From: an uncultured Oscillospiraceae bacterium
Lineage (GTDB): Bacteria; Bacillota; Clostridia; Oscillospirales; Oscillospiraceae
Reading direction: 5' to 3'
Assembly (NCBI GenBank): GCA_900752305.1
Contig: CAADUV010000088.1
Span: forward strand, 1-7,989
Length of the DNA stretch: 7,989 nucleotides
A program made the translations under genes and the position numbers. Under the pieces are notes generated by a model, which did not search any database, was not told the origin of the DNA, and worked only from the letters and a program-made list of their open reading frames with translations. Below, piece by piece: positions 1 through 6,452 of the stretch (its first letter is position 1; each line of letters opens with the position of its first letter).

Positions 1-575
1 ATGAGCTGGGTGCCCCGGGGGCGCTTTTCCCAAGGGCCGCCCTGGAGGTACTTGACGATGCCGATGGCGATGTAGTTCATCATCAGGGTGAACAATGTTT
101 CGTTGGTGCCCCACTTGGCGCGGAACACCGCCGGGATGAGCCCCCACAGGGCGCCGCCGATGGCACCGGCCACGCACATGACCAGGATGAGCAGCCAGGA
201 GGGCCAGGTCTCTGCGAAGTTCAGGGCGAAGAAGGTGGCAAAGATGCCGCCCATGGTGATCTGGCCTTCCACGCCGATGTTCCAAAACTTCATCTTAAAG
301 GCAGGCGCGATGGCCAGGGACGCACCCAGCAAGGGGATGGCGATCTTGATGGTCTGCTGGATGGCCAGCTTGCCGCCCAAGCTGCCGTCAATCATCGCGC
401 CGTAGATGGAGAAGGGACTGTAGCCCAGGGTCATGAAGATGAATGCGCCTAAAATCAGCGCCACGATGATGGAAAGGATGCGGATGACCCACTTTTTCTG
501 GGTGCTCATCCCCTGCCGCTGAGCCAGACGCACCAGAGGCTCTTTCTTTTCCTGTGTTTTCTTACCGTTGGCCAT
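1..575 (-). CDS. BMP-family ABC importer permease, first of the usual pair (N-terminal part, runs off window)
   Basis: This is the inner-membrane channel subunit of a nucleoside-type ABC importer (BPD_transp_2 / YufP-like family). It starts at ATG 575-573, overlapping the ATPase stop by one base (TGATG), with a GGAAGG ribosome binding site six bases upstream. The 191 visible codons open with a charged cytoplasmic tail (about residues 1-30, starting MANGKKTQEKKE). A first hydrophobic helix covers about 31-51, further hydrophobic segments about 78-92 and 106-119, and a long one 127-150. Family-typical motifs are FWNIGVEGQ (98-105 region) and GTNETLFTLMMNYIA (156-170), followed by a GPW turn at 180-182. 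Relatives are usually about 350 residues, so roughly half is present. The position directly after the ATPase gene, with translational coupling, supports joint assembly. A second permease probably follows outside the window (inference). The family is clear; the substrate is not. Confidence 0.9.
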   Translation of the reverse strand, partial: MANGKKTQEKKEPLVRLAQRQGMSTQKKWVIRILSIIVALILGAFIFMTLGYSPFSIYGAMIDGSLGGKLAIQQTIKIAIPLLGASLAIAPAFKMKFWNIGVEGQITMGGIFATFFALNFAETWPSWLLILVMCVAGAIGGALWGLIPAVFRAKWGTNETLFTLMMNYIAIGIVKYLQGGPWEKRPRGTQL

Positions 576-2107
576 CAGATACCTTCCCCCTCTCCTTTTT
601 TGGTCATCAGCAGACCTACTTCCTCTTTGGTGGTGGTTCTGCCGTCTACGATACCGGAAATCTCACCGCCGCACAGCACCAAAATGCGGTCGCACAGCTC
701 CAGCAGCACGTCTAAGTCCTCGCCCACGTAGATGACGGCGACGCCCTTGGCCTTCTGCTCGTTGAGCAGGCGATAGATGGTGTGGGAGGTGTTGATGTCC
801 AAGCCACGGACGGCGTAAGCGGTGAGCAACACTCTGGGGTCAGCGCAAATTTCGCGCCCCACCAGCACCTTCTGGACGTTGCCGCCGGACATCTGCCGGA
901 CAGGCATCATAATGTCCGTGGTGACCACTTCCAGATCTTCCTTGATGCGCTCCGCCAGCTCCGCCGGGGACTTCCGGTCGGAGAAGCCGAACTTGCCCTT
1001 CTTGAAGGAGCGGAGCATCATGTTGCCGGTCATGCCCATGTTGGCCACCAGGCCCATGCCCAGGCGGTCTTCTGGGACGAAGGACAGGTGGACGCCCATC
1101 TCCTGAATCTTCATGGGGCTTTTGCCGATCAGCTCTTCGGGGGAGCCGTCCGCTTCATAATAGATGACGCTGCCCTGAGTGACCGGCTGGAGGCCGGCGA
1201 TGGCTTCCATCAGCTCCTTCTGACCACAGCCGGAGATACCGGCGATGCCCAAGATCTCGCCGCCGTAGGCGGTGAAGGACACATCCTTGAGTTTGGTTAC
1301 ATCGTTGCGATCCACCACGGTCAGGTTGGTGACCTCCAGGAGCTTTTTGGTGTCCTTAGGCTCTGGACGCTCGATGTTCAGCTTGGTGGCCTGCCCCACC
1401 ATCATGTCGGTCAGGGACTGCGGGGTGGCCTCGCTGGTGGGGACGGTGCCGATGTACTCGCCCTTGCGCAGGACGGTGACCCGGTCGGAGAGGGCCAGAA
1501 CTTCCTGGAGCTTGTGGGTGATGATGATGATGGCCTTGTCGTCGTCCCGCATGGCGCGGAGGACGTCGAAGAGGCGGTCGGTCTCCTGGGGGGTGAGGAC
1601 GGCGGTGGGCTCGTCCAAAATCAGGATGTCCGCGCCACGGTAGAGGACCTTGATGATCTCTACGGTCTGTTTTTCCGACACGGACATCTCGTAAATTTTC
1701 TTGTTGGGGTCGATGTGGAAGCCGTACTTGTCGCCGATGGCCTTGACCTTGGCTGCCACCTTCTTGATGTCGTACCGCCCCGGCTCCTTCAGACCCAGCG
1801 CCACGTTCTCCGCCGCGGTGAGCACGTCCACCAATTTGAAGTGCTGATGGATCATGCCGATGCCCAGGTCAAAGGCGTCCTTGGGGGAGCGGATCATGAC
1901 CTCCTGCCCGTTGACGTAGATGGTGCCGCCGTCGGGGAAGTAGATGCCGGAGATCATGTTCATGAGGGTGGTCTTGCCGCTGCCGTTCTCGCCCAGCAGG
2001 GAGAGGATCTCGCCGCGGTACACGTCCATGCTCACGTGGGAATTTGCTACGGTCTCGCCGAACACCTTGGTGATGTCCTCTAGCCGGATCGCAATGTCTC
2101 GTTCCAT
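575..2107 (-). CDS. BMP-family ABC importer ATP-binding protein with two nucleotide-binding domains
   Basis: This 510-residue tandem ABC ATPase powers the nucleoside-type importer from the cytoplasmic face; the length is normal for YufO/NupO/RbsA-like proteins. NBD1 has Walker A GENGSGKTT (39-47), a Q-loop MIHQHF (85-90), a variant signature SVSEKQ (142-147), Walker B ILILDEPT (161-168) and H-loop His198. NBD2 (about 255-495) is degenerate. Its P-loop is GISGCGQKE (290-298) without the usual GKT/S, it has VPEDR (344-348) and signature MSGGN (406-410), TAYAVRGLD (429-437) replaces a Walker B DEP, and VGEDLD (461-466) has no H-loop His. One weak and one strong ATP site is usual in this family. 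The ATG at 2107 is fixed by an in-frame TAA four codons upstream. Its best ribosome binding site, AAGG, is rather distant (12 nt). The gene sits between the binding-protein gene and the permease. Confidence 0.95.
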   Translation of the reverse strand: MERDIAIRLEDITKVFGETVANSHVSMDVYRGEILSLLGENGSGKTTLMNMISGIYFPDGGTIYVNGQEVMIRSPKDAFDLGIGMIHQHFKLVDVLTAAENVALGLKEPGRYDIKKVAAKVKAIGDKYGFHIDPNKKIYEMSVSEKQTVEIIKVLYRGADILILDEPTAVLTPQETDRLFDVLRAMRDDDKAIIIITHKLQEVLALSDRVTVLRKGEYIGTVPTSEATPQSLTDMMVGQATKLNIERPEPKDTKKLLEVTNLTVVDRNDVTKLKDVSFTAYGGEILGIAGISGCGQKELMEAIAGLQPVTQGSVIYYEADGSPEELIGKSPMKIQEMGVHLSFVPEDRLGMGLVANMGMTGNMMLRSFKKGKFGFSDRKSPAELAERIKEDLEVVTTDIMMPVRQMSGGNVQKVLVGREICADPRVLLTAYAVRGLDINTSHTIYRLLNEQKAKGVAVIYVGEDLDVLLELCDRILVLCGGEISGIVDGRTTTKEEVGLLMTKKGEGEGI

Positions 2108-2166
2108 ACTTTTTATTTACCTTCTCTCTATATTCGCCAGTGATGACTCACATTTGGGTACCTTTC

Positions 2167-2213
2167 ATTGCTGAAACCTGCCGCCAATGGATTCGGCAGT
2201 ACGTTTCAGCAAT
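2167..2213 (-). repeat. Long bulged hairpin between binding-protein and ATPase genes
   Basis: An 11-bp perfect outer stem (ATTGCTGAAAC at 2167-2177 with GTTTCAGCAAT at 2203-2213) encloses a 6-bp inner stem (CTGCCG 2178-2183 with CGGCAG 2194-2199), a 3-nt bulge (2200-2202) and a 10-nt loop. No T-run follows on either strand, so it does not look like a standard terminator. Lying in the 192-nt gap downstream of the binding-protein stop, it could stabilise the upstream mRNA or lower readthrough into the ATPase gene, as seen in many importer operons. That role is inferred. The extended palindrome could also be the remnant of a small palindromic repeat element. Confidence 0.7.
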
Positions 2214-2232
2214 CCGCAGATAAACCAGTTCA

Positions 2233-2259
2233 GGCGGAGCCGGATAGACCGGCTCCGCC
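2233..2259 (-). repeat. Perfect GC-rich hairpin just downstream of the binding-protein gene
   Basis: The arms GGCGGAGCCGG (2233-2243) and CCGGCTCCGCC (2249-2259) are perfectly complementary over 11 bp, 9 of them G:C, with a 5-nt loop. The hairpin is about 40 nt beyond the binding-protein stop codon. No U-tract follows on either strand. The likely role is a 3' barrier to exonuclease or a partial transcription stop, making more binding protein than ATPase and permease; this is inference from position and strength. Apart from this and the second hairpin at 2167-2213, the gap 2108-2299 shows no gene or clear promoter. Confidence 0.75.
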
Positions 2260-2299
2260 CATGGTATTCTCTTTGTCAGAGCGTCTTACTGAGGCTGAG

Positions 2300-3523
2300 T
2301 TAGTTGGTGCTCAGAACAGTGATGACGTCGTCCAGCACGTATGCGAAGGTAGGTGCGGACTGGGTGCTGTTTTCAGCAAAGCCTTCGGTCAGATCGATGG
2401 TGTCGTTCTTATCGAAGGGGTTGGTGCCCTTGTAGTCGCCCTTGTAGATTTCCTTAGCAGTCAGCTTACCATCCTTGAAGTCCTTGATGGCAGCGTCCAT
2501 TGCTTCCTGAGTGCCCTTAGCGGCGATCTTCTCGTTCAGCTCGGTCATAGCGACCCAGCCTTCGTCGAAGCCAGCCCACTGGTCAACAGGCAGTTCGGTA
2601 CCGTCCATGACAGCCTTGACTGCGCCCACTTCATAGGGAGCATAGTCCTGGCGGCTGGAGATCAGGCTGCTGTCGGGAGCGATGTCGACCATGCTCTGGT
2701 TGTAGCCAACGTGGAACACGGTGGTGCCCTTCTTGGTTGCGTCTTCGCAAGCTTCAGCAGGGCCTTCGGTATCGGAGTGCTGGGAGATGATGACGCAGCC
2801 GTCTTCGATCATAGCGGTAGCCATGGTCTTTTCGGTGTCATAGTCGCCCCAGGAGTTGGTGTAGTTGACTTCCATCTTTGCTTCGGGAACGATGGAGCGG
2901 ACGCCCATCAGGAATGCAGTATAACCAGAGATGACTTCGGCATAGGGATAAGCGGCAACGTAGCCGATCTTTGCCTTGTCAGCGGTGATGGTGCCAGCGT
3001 CGATCAGTTCCTTCATCTTCATGCCAGCAACGATACCGGCAACGTAACGACCCTGATAGATGGCGCCCATGTAGGTGTGATAGTTGGCGGTGTCCTTGTC
3101 AGCGTTTGCGCAGGTAGCCTGGCAGAACTGGATGTCGGGATACTGAGCGGCCAGTTCCTTGGCCTTTTCACCATAGCCAAAGCTGGTGGTGAAGATGACC
3201 TTACAGCCAGCTTCGCACAGCTCGACCAGGGGATCTTCCACAGCGTCTTCCGCCACGTTGTACTTGGCAATGGTCTGAACCTTATCGCCGTATTCTTCCT
3301 TGATGGCCTTTTCCGCAGCGATGAAGTTGGCGGTGTATGCTTCGCTGTCGTCGCCGATGTAGACGAAGCCGACCTTCATAGCGCCGTCTGCAGCGGGTTC
3401 TGCTGCGGTGCTGGCAGCAGGAGTAGAAGTAGCGCTTCCGGCGTTGTCCACGGACTTACCGCAGGAAGCCAGGCCGATGACCATAGCACAAGCCAGGATC
3501 ATGGCAAGCAGTTTCTTGTGCAT
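2300..3523 (-). CDS. BMP/PnrA-family substrate-binding lipoprotein
   Basis: This 407-residue extracellular binding lipoprotein should deliver substrate, probably a nucleoside, to the importer encoded downstream. The signal peptide MHKKLLAMILACAMVIG ends in a lipobox LASC, with Cys21 the predicted lipidated residue, followed by Gly. An Ala/Ser/Thr/Pro-rich linker covers about 22-48. The BMP domain begins at KVGFVYIGDD (50-59). Family-like stretches include YMGAIYQGRYVAGIVAGMK (151-169), KIGYVAAYPYAEVISGY (185-201), NSWGDYDTEK (223-232), IISQHSDTEGP (245-255) and HVGYNQSM (271-278). It is somewhat longer than the usual 340-360 residues. The start has an ideal GGAGG (3533-3537) nine bases upstream. 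Its sampled base composition (about 55% GC in one 60-base line) is lower than in aroA (about 65% in another), which may reflect codon choice for high expression. The family is secure; the ligand is unknown. Confidence 0.93.
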   Translation of the reverse strand: MHKKLLAMILACAMVIGLASCGKSVDNAGSATSTPAASTAAEPAADGAMKVGFVYIGDDSEAYTANFIAAEKAIKEEYGDKVQTIAKYNVAEDAVEDPLVELCEAGCKVIFTTSFGYGEKAKELAAQYPDIQFCQATCANADKDTANYHTYMGAIYQGRYVAGIVAGMKMKELIDAGTITADKAKIGYVAAYPYAEVISGYTAFLMGVRSIVPEAKMEVNYTNSWGDYDTEKTMATAMIEDGCVIISQHSDTEGPAEACEDATKKGTTVFHVGYNQSMVDIAPDSSLISSRQDYAPYEVGAVKAVMDGTELPVDQWAGFDEGWVAMTELNEKIAAKGTQEAMDAAIKDFKDGKLTAKEIYKGDYKGTNPFDKNDTIDLTEGFAENSTQSAPTFAYVLDDVITVLSTN

Positions 3524-3572
3524 TTTTCTTTTCCTCCAAATATGTGTGATTTGTGTCCACAGTGTAACAACC

Positions 3573-3591
3573 TGTTAACGCTGTGTTAACA
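3573..3591 (-). promoter_or_regulatory. Perfect palindromic operator candidate (7-5-7) at the importer promoter
   Basis: TGTTAAC, five bases, then GTTAACA form a perfect 19-bp inverted repeat, placed at about +2 to +21 relative to the transcription start predicted from the promoter at 3600-3628. A third related half-site (GTTAC on the minus strand, 3568-3564) continues an exact 11-base period with the two GTTAAC cores (minus-strand starts at 3590, 3579 and 3568). The position is classical for a repressor that blocks initiation. No regulator gene is in the window, so the protein that binds is unknown. Confidence 0.55.
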
Positions 3592-3599
3592 ATATTATA

Positions 3600-3628
3600 A
3601 TCATACCCTATTTTGCGAGCCGCTTCAA
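3600..3628 (-). promoter_or_regulatory. Sigma-A type promoter of the importer operon
   Basis: Reading the minus strand, a -35 box TTGAAG (3628-3623) and a -10 box TATGAT (3605-3600) are separated by exactly 17 bases. The predicted start is near 3593, giving a leader of about 70 nt before the binding-protein ATG. The boxes match TTGACA/TATAAT at four and five of six positions. This is the only good promoter seen between the aro terminator and the binding-protein gene. Confidence 0.72.
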
Positions 3629-3715
3629 CCATTTTTCGCTGTAAAATTTGTGTCTTTTCTCCGATTTTCTTCCGACACTTTTGGGCATTTCGCCCCATCC
3701 CCCCTTCCGGGGCGC

Positions 3716-3747
3716 AAAAACACGCACCTTCCGGAGAAGATGCGTGT
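3716..3747 (-). terminator. Intrinsic terminator of the aromatic operon
   Basis: On the minus strand, 11 nt beyond the aroQ stop, ACACGCAUCUUC pairs with GAAGGUGCGUGU over 12 bp with one U-G wobble. The stem closes a UCCG tetraloop with a C-G closing pair, a member of the very stable UNCG class. UUUU (3719-3716) follows at once. The opposite strand has no T-run after the stem, so it terminates minus-strand transcription and separates the aro operon from the importer promoter about 90 nt further on. Confidence 0.87.
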
Positions 3748-3758
3748 CCGATTTCGAT

Positions 3759-4193
3759 TTATTTTGCGTCCTGCGCCAGGAAATAGCCCATGGCCGCCTG
3801 GTAGCCGTAAAAGCCCAGCCCGCAGATCTGCCCCACGCAGGCCGCCGCCGTCACCGAGTGGTGGCGGAACTCCTCCCGCTGGTGGATATTGGAGATGTGC
3901 ACCTCGATGCAGGGCACGTCCACTGCCTTGAGGGCGTCCAGGAGGGCGATGCTGTAGTGGGTGAAAGCGCCGGGGTTCATGACCATGGCGTCATACTTGC
4001 CGGGGGTGCTGTGGATGGCGTCGATGAGAGCGCCCTCATAGTTGGACTGTACGAAGTCCACCGTGCTCCCGTTGGCTTCGGCAAAGGCGGTGAGCTGGCG
4101 GCACAGGCCATCGTAGGTCTGCTCCCCGTAGATGCCCGGCTCACGCTGTCCCAGCAGGTTCAGGTTGGGGCCGTTGAGTACCAAAAATTTCAT
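3759..4193 (-). CDS. aroQ: 3-dehydroquinate dehydratase, type II
   Basis: This cytoplasmic enzyme removes water from 3-dehydroquinate to give 3-dehydroshikimate, the third step of the shikimate pathway. At 144 residues it has the normal length of the small dodecameric type II class. Visible active-site elements are LNGPNLNLLGQREP (6-19) with Arg17, the catalytic Tyr22 in IYG, NPGAFTHYS (73-81), EVHISN with catalytic His99, and FRHHS with Arg110. SNYEG (50-54) has Tyr where many relatives have His, and NPGAF replaces the common NAGAY; both are conservative changes. The ATG at 4193 has a GGGAGG ribosome binding site six bases away and follows pheA by 21 nt. It is the last gene of the operon, 11 nt before the terminator hairpin. 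The name aroQ is also used for a chorismate mutase class, but here it means the dehydratase (also called aroD/yqhS in some genomes). Confidence 0.96.
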   Translation of the reverse strand: MKFLVLNGPNLNLLGQREPGIYGEQTYDGLCRQLTAFAEANGSTVDFVQSNYEGALIDAIHSTPGKYDAMVMNPGAFTHYSIALLDALKAVDVPCIEVHISNIHQREEFRHHSVTAAACVGQICGLGFYGYQAAMGYFLAQDAK

Positions 4194-4214
4194 GGGTATC
4201 CTCCCTTTCCAAGG

Positions 4215-5372
4215 TCAATGCAGGTTAGAGGCGAAGTTGCCCAGCACCCGGAAGTGGTCGGCGGACTGGGTCAGCTCCCGGAACACGCCCTCCATGCCGG
4301 GGGCTGCGATGTCGCCGGAGAACTCCAGGAAGAACATATACTCCCAGCTCCGCCCCTGGATGGGACGGGACTCCAAGCGCACCATGTTCAGGCCGTGGAC
4401 GGCGAAGATGGTCAAGATCTCGTGCAGGGAACCGCTCTGGTGGGGCACGCAGAAGCAGGTGCTGACCTTATCCCGGTCAGGCCGCAGCTCCATGCGGGTG
4501 GAGATGACCACGAAGCGGGTGGTGTTGTTGGCGTTGCTGTTGATGGCCTCTGCCAAAATCTCCAGGCCGTAGATGGCGGCGGAACGCTTGCTGCAAATGG
4601 CCGCCTTGGTGCGGTCGCCGCTCTTGGCCACCATGTTGGCGCTGCCTGCCGTGTCCGCCTGGGGCACTCGGTTCCAGTCCGGGTGCTTGTTCAAATACTG
4701 CTCACACTGGAACAGCCCCTGTTCATGGGAGTACACCGTCTGGATGTCCTCCAGCTTCACCCCAGGCAGCGCCATCAGGCAATGCTGGATGGCCACGGTG
4801 GTCTCGCCCACCACAAAGCAGTCGTGCTGGGTCATCAGGTCGTAAATCTGCCGGATGGCGCCGGTGGAGCTGTTCTCGATGGGCACCACGCCGTAGTCGG
4901 CACGGCCTTCCTTCAAGGCTAGGAACACGTCCTCGAACTGTTCCAGCCCCACTGCGTGGATGTCCTCGCCGAAGAAGTCCACGGCGGCCATCTCGCTGTA
5001 CGCGCCCGGTTCCCCCTGGTAGACCACACGGGGGTTTTCGATGGGAGCTTCCGCCCGGGCGATGTCGCCCAAGATCTTGGTCAGGTACGGGTTCTCCTGC
5101 CCCTCCAGCACCAGGCTCCGCTGCTGGCGGCGGCTGATGGCCATGATGTTCTCATACAGCTGCACCACGTCCGCCTGCAAGTCCGGGTTGGAGATGAGGT
5201 TGAGCTTTTTCGCCAGCACCTCTCGTTCCCGCGCCGCGTCCAGGACGGGCAGACCCACCTGCTGTTTGTACTCGCCCACTTCCCGGGTCACCGCCATGCG
5301 GCGCTCGAACAGGCGCACCAGCTCCTGGTCGATCTGGTCGATGCTCTGCCGCAGTTCCTCCAGTTTACTCAT
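4215..5372 (-). CDS. pheA: Bifunctional chorismate mutase / prephenate dehydratase (P-protein)
   Basis: This enzyme converts chorismate to prephenate and then to phenylpyruvate, committing flux to phenylalanine. The 385 residues match the length of the fused P-protein. The N-terminal AroQ-class mutase (about 1-88) keeps residues matching the E. coli active site: Arg8, Arg25, Lys36, Asp45, Arg48 and Glu49. The dehydratase domain (about 114-292) has YQGEPGAYSE (118-127), PIENSSTG (164-171), SHEQGLFQC (215-223, where SHPQALxQC is common) and NNTTRF (282-287) with the catalytic Thr-Arg-Phe. A C-terminal ACT domain (about 302-385) carries GSLHEIL (314-320) and ESRP (334-337), the positions that bind phenylalanine in relatives, so feedback inhibition is expected. 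The ATG at 5372 has a strong GGGGGAG six bases upstream and lies 18 nt after aroC. No separate tyrosine branch gene is in view. Confidence 0.95.
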   Translation of the reverse strand: MSKLEELRQSIDQIDQELVRLFERRMAVTREVGEYKQQVGLPVLDAAREREVLAKKLNLISNPDLQADVVQLYENIMAISRRQQRSLVLEGQENPYLTKILGDIARAEAPIENPRVVYQGEPGAYSEMAAVDFFGEDIHAVGLEQFEDVFLALKEGRADYGVVPIENSSTGAIRQIYDLMTQHDCFVVGETTVAIQHCLMALPGVKLEDIQTVYSHEQGLFQCEQYLNKHPDWNRVPQADTAGSANMVAKSGDRTKAAICSKRSAAIYGLEILAEAINSNANNTTRFVVISTRMELRPDRDKVSTCFCVPHQSGSLHEILTIFAVHGLNMVRLESRPIQGRSWEYMFFLEFSGDIAAPGMEGVFRELTQSADHFRVLGNFASNLH

Positions 5373-5390
5373 GCTCTTCTCCCCCCTGTT

Positions 5391-6446
5391 TCAGATTCCC
5401 AACAGTTCACAAATGGCCAGCGCTGCCGCCGCCTCGATGACCGGCACCGCCCGGTGGACGATGCAGGGGTCGTGACGGCCTTGGATGGTCAGCTTGGCGT
5501 CCTCCATGGTGGAGAAGTTGATGGTGTCCTGTTCTCGACCGATGGACGGTGTGGGCCGGATGGCCACCTGGAACAGGATGGGCATGCCGTTGCTGATGCC
5601 GCCGTTGACGCCGCCGCTGTGGTTGGTGCGGGTCTTCACCTGGCCGTTCTCCATATAAAAGGGGTCGTTGGCCTGACTGCCTCGCATAGCGGCGAAGTCG
5701 AAGCCAGCCCCAAAGGAAAGCCCCTTGACAGCGGGCACCGCGAACAGGTGCTGCGCCAGCACCCCCTCCACATTGCAGCCCAAATCTGGGGAACCTACCC
5801 CCACAGGCAGTCCCAGGACAGCGCACTGGATGGCGCCGCCGATGGAGTCCAGCTCCTCCCGCGCCTGCAAAATCTCCGCCTGCATGGCCGCTCCCGCCTG
5901 GTCGTCAACGGTGGGGAAGGCTTTTTCGGACAGAGTTTGGAACAGGGTCGGGGTCAGTTCAGTGGCCGCAAAGGAGGTGTCCTTTACAGTGCCTACCTGG
6001 CTGATATGGGCACCCACAGTGATGCCCCGCTGCGCCAACAGCTGCTTTGCCACGGCGCCGGCGAACACCAGCGGGGCGGTCAGGCGGCCGGAGAAGTGTC
6101 CGCCGCCACGGTAGTCGTTGCAGCCCTGGTAGCGGACGAAGCCGGTGTAGTCGCCGTGGCTGGGGCGGGCCAGGAAACGGGTCTTGGCGTAGTCCTTGGA
6201 GTGGTGGTCGCTGTTGTGGATGATGGCACAGAGGGGGGTGCCTGTCGTCTTTCCCTCAAAGACACCCGATAAGATCTCTGGGATGTCCGCCTCCTTCCGG
6301 GCGGTGGACAGAGGGCTCTTCCCCGGTGCCCGGCGAGCCATTTCCTTGGAAATGGCCTCCCTATCTAAGACCAGCCCAGGGGGCACCTGCTCCAGCACAA
6401 CGCCGATGGCAGAGCCGTGGGACTCGCCGAAAATACTATATCTCAT
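5391..6446 (-). CDS. aroC: Chorismate synthase
   Basis: This enzyme uses reduced FMN to eliminate phosphate from EPSP, giving chorismate, the last common-pathway step. From the ATG at 6446 it is 351 residues, a usual length. The N-terminus MRYSIFGESHG contains the conserved His10; RPSHGDYTG (94-102) and DYRGGGHFSGR (111-121) form the central signature; GGVNGGISNGMP (278-289) and GRHDPCIVHRAVPVIEA (323-339) are the C-terminal signatures. RGGGHFSG replaces the commoner RGGGRSSAR, and His331 replaces the usual Pro. Both variants look coherent rather than damaged. A longer reading starts at GTG 6452, but GGAG (6459-6456) is then only 3 nt away, against 9 nt for the ATG, and relatives begin MRY. 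The gap to aroA is 6 nt. Confidence 0.95.
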   Translation of the reverse strand: MRYSIFGESHGSAIGVVLEQVPPGLVLDREAISKEMARRAPGKSPLSTARKEADIPEILSGVFEGKTTGTPLCAIIHNSDHHSKDYAKTRFLARPSHGDYTGFVRYQGCNDYRGGGHFSGRLTAPLVFAGAVAKQLLAQRGITVGAHISQVGTVKDTSFAATELTPTLFQTLSEKAFPTVDDQAGAAMQAEILQAREELDSIGGAIQCAVLGLPVGVGSPDLGCNVEGVLAQHLFAVPAVKGLSFGAGFDFAAMRGSQANDPFYMENGQVKTRTNHSGGVNGGISNGMPILFQVAIRPTPSIGREQDTINFSTMEDAKLTIQGRHDPCIVHRAVPVIEAAAALAICELLGI

Positions 6447-6452
6447 GGTCAC

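Noticed and set aside
88..405. 105-codon plus-strand open frame
   Set aside because: It lies opposite the permease, whose minus-strand frame is open to the window edge and carries family motifs.
782..2083. 433-codon plus-strand open frame, His/Val/Asp-rich, opposite the ATPase gene
   Set aside because: The composition is what antisense reading of GC-rich codons produces. The minus strand has full ABC motifs.
2167..2259. The two intra-operon hairpins as Rho-independent terminators
   Set aside because: Neither is followed by a T-run on either strand.
2168..3589. 473-codon open frame on the plus strand opposite the binding-protein gene
   Set aside because: It is the antisense shadow of a well-supported lipoprotein gene. 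It starts inside a hairpin region, has no ribosome binding site and no recognisable domain.
3524..3593. Purine riboswitch in the importer leader
   Set aside because: Such elements are known upstream of nucleoside transport genes, but the leader is only about 70 nt, and I see neither the conserved three-way junction core nor a terminator or anti-terminator pair.
3594..3599. TATAAT on the minus strand as the importer -10 box
   Set aside because: It matches consensus, but no -35 box lies at 16-18 bp; TTGAAG would be 23 bp away. The adjacent TATGAT gives an exact 17-bp spacer.
3648..6272. Two plus-strand open frames of over 420 codons (3648-4922 and 4956-6272) opposite aroQ, pheA and aroC
   Set aside because: Shadows of recognised enzymes; one begins inside the intergenic region before the terminator and neither shows a family motif.
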